From the NCBI GenBank assembly GCA_946186665.1, contig CAMHOE010000026.1:1-32492 (forward strand): DNA of 32,492 bases. The letters run 5' to 3'. Below the pieces are notes generated by a model, which worked only from the letters and a program-made list of their open reading frames with translations, had not been told where the DNA came from and did no database searches. Position numbers and translations under genes: made by a program. Positions 30,462 through 32,492 of this stretch are shown here, in pieces. The stretch is from an uncultured Clostridia bacterium (GTDB taxonomy: Bacteria > Bacillota > Clostridia > Oscillospirales > Acutalibacteraceae). Position 1 is the stretch's first letter, and each line of letters opens with the position of its first letter.

Positions 30462-30585
30462 TTATATTAGCTCAAAACTCAAAGTTCAAAACCCAAATCA
30501 CTGACACTCAGACTTTTCACTTCAATTTATATAATTCCACATTCCGCTTCACACATTCCGGAATTTTAAACAACTCACTATAATT

Positions 30586-30678
30586 GTTTTCTCCGGCGCC
30601 CGTAGGAAGTGCCTTGTGGGTACGAAAACATACCGCCATTCCACTTTCCACTTTCCACTTTCCACTTTCCACATTCCA
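30586..30678 (+). repeat. Family H hairpin repeat followed by heptamer microsatellite
   Basis: 30586-30629 is the second copy of the 44-bp GTTTTC...GAAAAC element. At about 30638-30678 the unit CCACTTT is repeated about five times. They lie just after the ThyX-like gene stop (minus strand). Confidence 0.65.
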
Positions 30679-30692
30679 TCTGAGTCTCTGTA

Positions 30693-31310
30693 TCATTCAC
30701 AAATAATGAGTTCCTGTGCATATGGCAGGGTCCTGATAAAATCACAGAAGGTATGCCATTCATCAAGCTTATGTGCTTTTCTTGCATGGTATATCCCGAT
30801 AAGGTTTTCATAGTTCATGGTACAGGTTCTCATCTGCTCGTAGTTTGAGGGCAGCAGCTGAATGATATTGTACCATATATCCTTGTCCTTTGTCTCTATA
30901 TATTCAAGCCTGAGTTTTTCAAGATGCTCTATAACTGTCCGCATAACTTCAAGAGTAGACTCATTCATATGGTCGCAGCTGAACTGAGACAGTTCAAAAG
31001 GCGCAGAGGTTATCTTATGCATAGTGCTTGTAGAATTTGCCACCGTACCCACTTTATATGTATCAAACTCTTTCCACCAATATATAGGTGCGGTGATATC
31101 CACCGACACAAAGACCTGACGGAGAAATTTTCTATGGTCGCTTCCTGCCTTGCGCAGGCGCACAGCGAGTGAAAGGTCATTTTCTCCAAGAACATAATTT
31201 CCGTCCTCGTCAAAATAGCTGTCTGAACGAGCCCAGCTGTTAAGAGGGTTCCTTGCTCCCCTCATAGCATTGTTGAGGTTCATGACCTCAGCATTTTTCA
31301 CACTAAGCAT
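30693..31310 (-). CDS. ThyX-like (divergent flavin-dependent thymidylate synthase superfamily) protein
   Basis: Product of 205 residues; AGGGG lies about 9 nt before the ATG. Segments such as RKFLRQVFVSVDITAPIYWWKEFDTYKVGTVANSTSTMHKI and RTCTMNYENLIGIYHARKAHKLDEWHTFCDFI match, from memory, a family in Firmicutes and their phages sometimes labelled ThyX-like. The canonical RHRxxSxNExS flavin/dUMP motif is not present: WKEFDTYKVGTVANSTS occupies the equivalent place. It is therefore either a diverged enzyme with another role or only a structural relative. It lies 15 bp after the SDR gene and is surely cotranscribed with it. The assignment is tentative. Confidence 0.55.
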   Translation of the reverse strand: MLSVKNAEVMNLNNAMRGARNPLNSWARSDSYFDEDGNYVLGENDLSLAVRLRKAGSDHRKFLRQVFVSVDITAPIYWWKEFDTYKVGTVANSTSTMHKITSAPFELSQFSCDHMNESTLEVMRTVIEHLEKLRLEYIETKDKDIWYNIIQLLPSNYEQMRTCTMNYENLIGIYHARKAHKLDEWHTFCDFIRTLPYAQELIICE

Positions 31311-31325
31311 ATAAATTAACCCCTA

Positions 31326-32075
31326 TCACTTTTTCTTTTTCTGGAAGCTGTAGCAAAAATGTGTTGTCACTGTATCCGGCAGAAGTCTCTTAACGAACTT
31401 CAGACACTTTATTTTCGGTGAAGGCACCACAAAGAGTTTGCCCTTCATAAGGCCGTCCAGTGCCTGAGACGCAGCCGTCCGGCTGTCTATAGGTGCTGAT
31501 GAAAATTTCACATTTGCCACACTGTTAAACTCCGTATCCACAGGACCGGGACAGAGAGCGGTAATTTTGACATTGCTTTTCCTGCGTTTAAGTTCCTCAT
31601 ATATTGCCCCTGTCAGGCTTGTCACATAGTTTTTGGTAGCATAATAAGTAGCCATAAGAGGTCCCGAGAAAAATCCTGCTATTGACGCCACATTCAGGAT
31701 ATAGCCCTTATCCTTGTCTATAAAGTCCTTCAGGAAGAGCTTAGTCAGAACATGAACAGCGACAACATTAGTATCTATCATCTGAAGCTCCTTATCAAGG
31801 TCGGTTTCATCAAAGGAGCCGCACAGACCGAAGCCTGCGCAGTTAACAAGCAATTCAACATCTTCTTTTTGCAGCACCTCATGCAGCTTTTTACATTCCT
31901 CTATATGAGACAAATCACATCGCACGCACTTAGCGTGTTTACCAAGTTCTTTTTTAAGTTCCATCAATCTGTCTGTTCTTCTTGCAACGAGGATAACATC
32001 CCATCCTCTCACGACAAGTTCTCTTGCGATATCTCTTCCAATACCGGAGCTTGCGCCGGTAACAATAGCCTTCAT
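31326..32075 (-). CDS. Short-chain dehydrogenase/reductase
   Basis: Classical SDR of 249 residues. NAD(P)-binding TGASSGIG near residues 7-14, ARR after the second strand suggesting NADP preference, NCAG motif (VNCAGFG), catalytic Ser in NVASIAG and the YxxxK pair in YYATKNY. The C-terminus ends QKKKK. Relatives (YqjQ/DltE-like) oxidise or reduce fatty or sugar alcohol substrates; the exact substrate is unknown. CGGAGG precedes the ATG. It has its own near-consensus promoter and heads a two-gene operon with the ThyX-like gene. Confidence 0.93.
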   Translation of the reverse strand: MKAIVTGASSGIGRDIARELVVRGWDVILVARRTDRLMELKKELGKHAKCVRCDLSHIEECKKLHEVLQKEDVELLVNCAGFGLCGSFDETDLDKELQMIDTNVVAVHVLTKLFLKDFIDKDKGYILNVASIAGFFSGPLMATYYATKNYVTSLTGAIYEELKRRKSNVKITALCPGPVDTEFNSVANVKFSSAPIDSRTAASQALDGLMKGKLFVVPSPKIKCLKFVKRLLPDTVTTHFCYSFQKKKK

Positions 32076-32122
32076 AGCATACCTCCGAAAGTCTCAGATC
32101 CCATTTTTTAACTTACACCCCT

Positions 32123-32151
32123 ATTCTATCACACATTCCCCTTTTTGGCAA
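32123..32151 (-). promoter_or_regulatory. Sigma-A promoter of the SDR/ThyX-like operon
   Basis: Minus strand: -35 TTGCCA (32146-32151), 17-bp spacer, -10 TAGAAT (32123-32128). Confidence 0.7.
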
Positions 32152-32166
32152 CCGGCAGCGCAGAGC

Positions 32167-32388
32167 CTGCACGTCAATCTAATTTGGAAATTATTTTGTT
32201 ACTTTTCAGAATCAACCTTCTTTCTTGAGCTTGCCGAAAGGGCTTAAAGTGCGTTTTTTCTAATTAATTAAACCTGACAGGCATAGTAAAGTGTGCATAA
32301 GTCACTCAAAGATTATTCGCTTAACGCTCAAAATGACATCTTATTAATCTTTGTATCATTTTGATGTCTGAATTAGATTGACGTGCAG
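32167..32388. mobile_element. Non-coding element with perfect terminal inverted repeats inserted in a 27-bp repeat
   Basis: Ends CTGCACGTCAATCTAATT (32167-32184) and AATTAGATTGACGTGCAG (32371-32388) are perfect inverted repeats of 18 bp. GCAGAGCCTGC occurs directly repeated at both borders (32160-32170 and 32385-32395). If that is an 11-bp target duplication, the element proper is 32171-32384 with 14-bp ends. The surrounding sequence is the 27-bp repeat known from 15.8 and 19.9 kb. The interior has no coding frame. Confidence 0.65.
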
Positions 32389-32411
32389 AGCCTGCGCTCC
32401 CGATTTGCGGC

Positions 32412-32450
32412 GGCGTTCGTACCCCAAGGGCACTTCCTTAGGGCTTGTTT
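32412..32450 (-). repeat. Family H hairpin repeat, inverted diverged copy
   Basis: The reverse complement reads GCCCTAAGGAAGTGCCCTTG then GGGTACGAA, matching the body of the copies at 14501-14544 and 30586-30629. The GTTTTC end is degraded. No gene lies in the last 340 bp of the window. Confidence 0.5.
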
Positions 32451-32492
32451 GAAAAATAAAGATTGCACAAAAGCAGAAAAAGAAGTATCATA

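Overview
The window looks like chromosomal DNA of a low-to-moderate GC Clostridia member, most likely a gut Ruminococcus or relative (Oscillospiraceae). This is inferred from the spore maturation genes spmA/spmB, AGGAGG-type ribosome sites, TTGACA/TATAAT promoters, an AbrB-type regulator with a C4 tail, RNase Y, a YitJ-type fusion and abundant short interspersed repeats. No rRNA, tRNA, CRISPR array, prophage or transposase gene was seen. Species cannot be fixed without a search.

Layout. 0.2-2.2 kb, minus strand: two linked conserved hypothetical genes, then spmA-spmB. 2.6-4.7 kb, plus strand: an AbrB-like regulator and a homocysteine methyltransferase/methylenetetrahydrofolate reductase fusion. 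5.2-9.2 kb, minus strand: response regulator, sensor kinase and membrane-anchored HtrA protease, a plausible envelope-stress module. 9.6-12.9 kb: a small hypothetical gene and a 956-residue zinc-ribbon/leucine-rich-repeat protein with two sets of internal tandem repeats. 13.7-15.7 kb: a small Cys-rich protein, possibly a spore coat protein, then an Rrf2/IscR-like regulator followed by an SGNH hydrolase. 16.4-19.8 kb: a zinc-dependent phospholipase C-like protein and the PcrA helicase, between two repeat islands. 20.9-22.5 kb: RNase Y on the plus strand. 22.6-30.2 kb, minus strand: an M16 peptidase pair, lgt, folD, a DegT-family aminotransferase and prfC. 30.7-32.1 kb: an SDR dehydrogenase and a ThyX-like protein.

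The most unusual content is between the genes. (1) A family of MITE-like elements with terminal inverted repeats and 4-bp flanking duplications is present in three copies. (2) A hairpin repeat sits directly after the stop codons of three minus-strand genes; one copy carries a second structured repeat inserted at its hairpin tip, and another copy preserves the empty site. (3) Two composite repeat islands with the same internal order flank the phospholipase-pcrA segment in direct orientation. (4) A 214-222 bp element with perfect inverted ends interrupts a copy of the 27-bp repeat near the right edge. (5) Two promoter-to-terminator units contain no obvious gene and are candidate small RNAs.

Functionally most genes are housekeeping: one-carbon and methionine metabolism (YitJ, FolD), RNA decay and translation termination (RNase Y, RF3), DNA repair (PcrA), and envelope maintenance (Lgt, HtrA, two-component system, M16 pair). 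The repeats, the repeat-rich LRR protein, the ThyX-like protein and the candidate small RNAs deserve follow-up.
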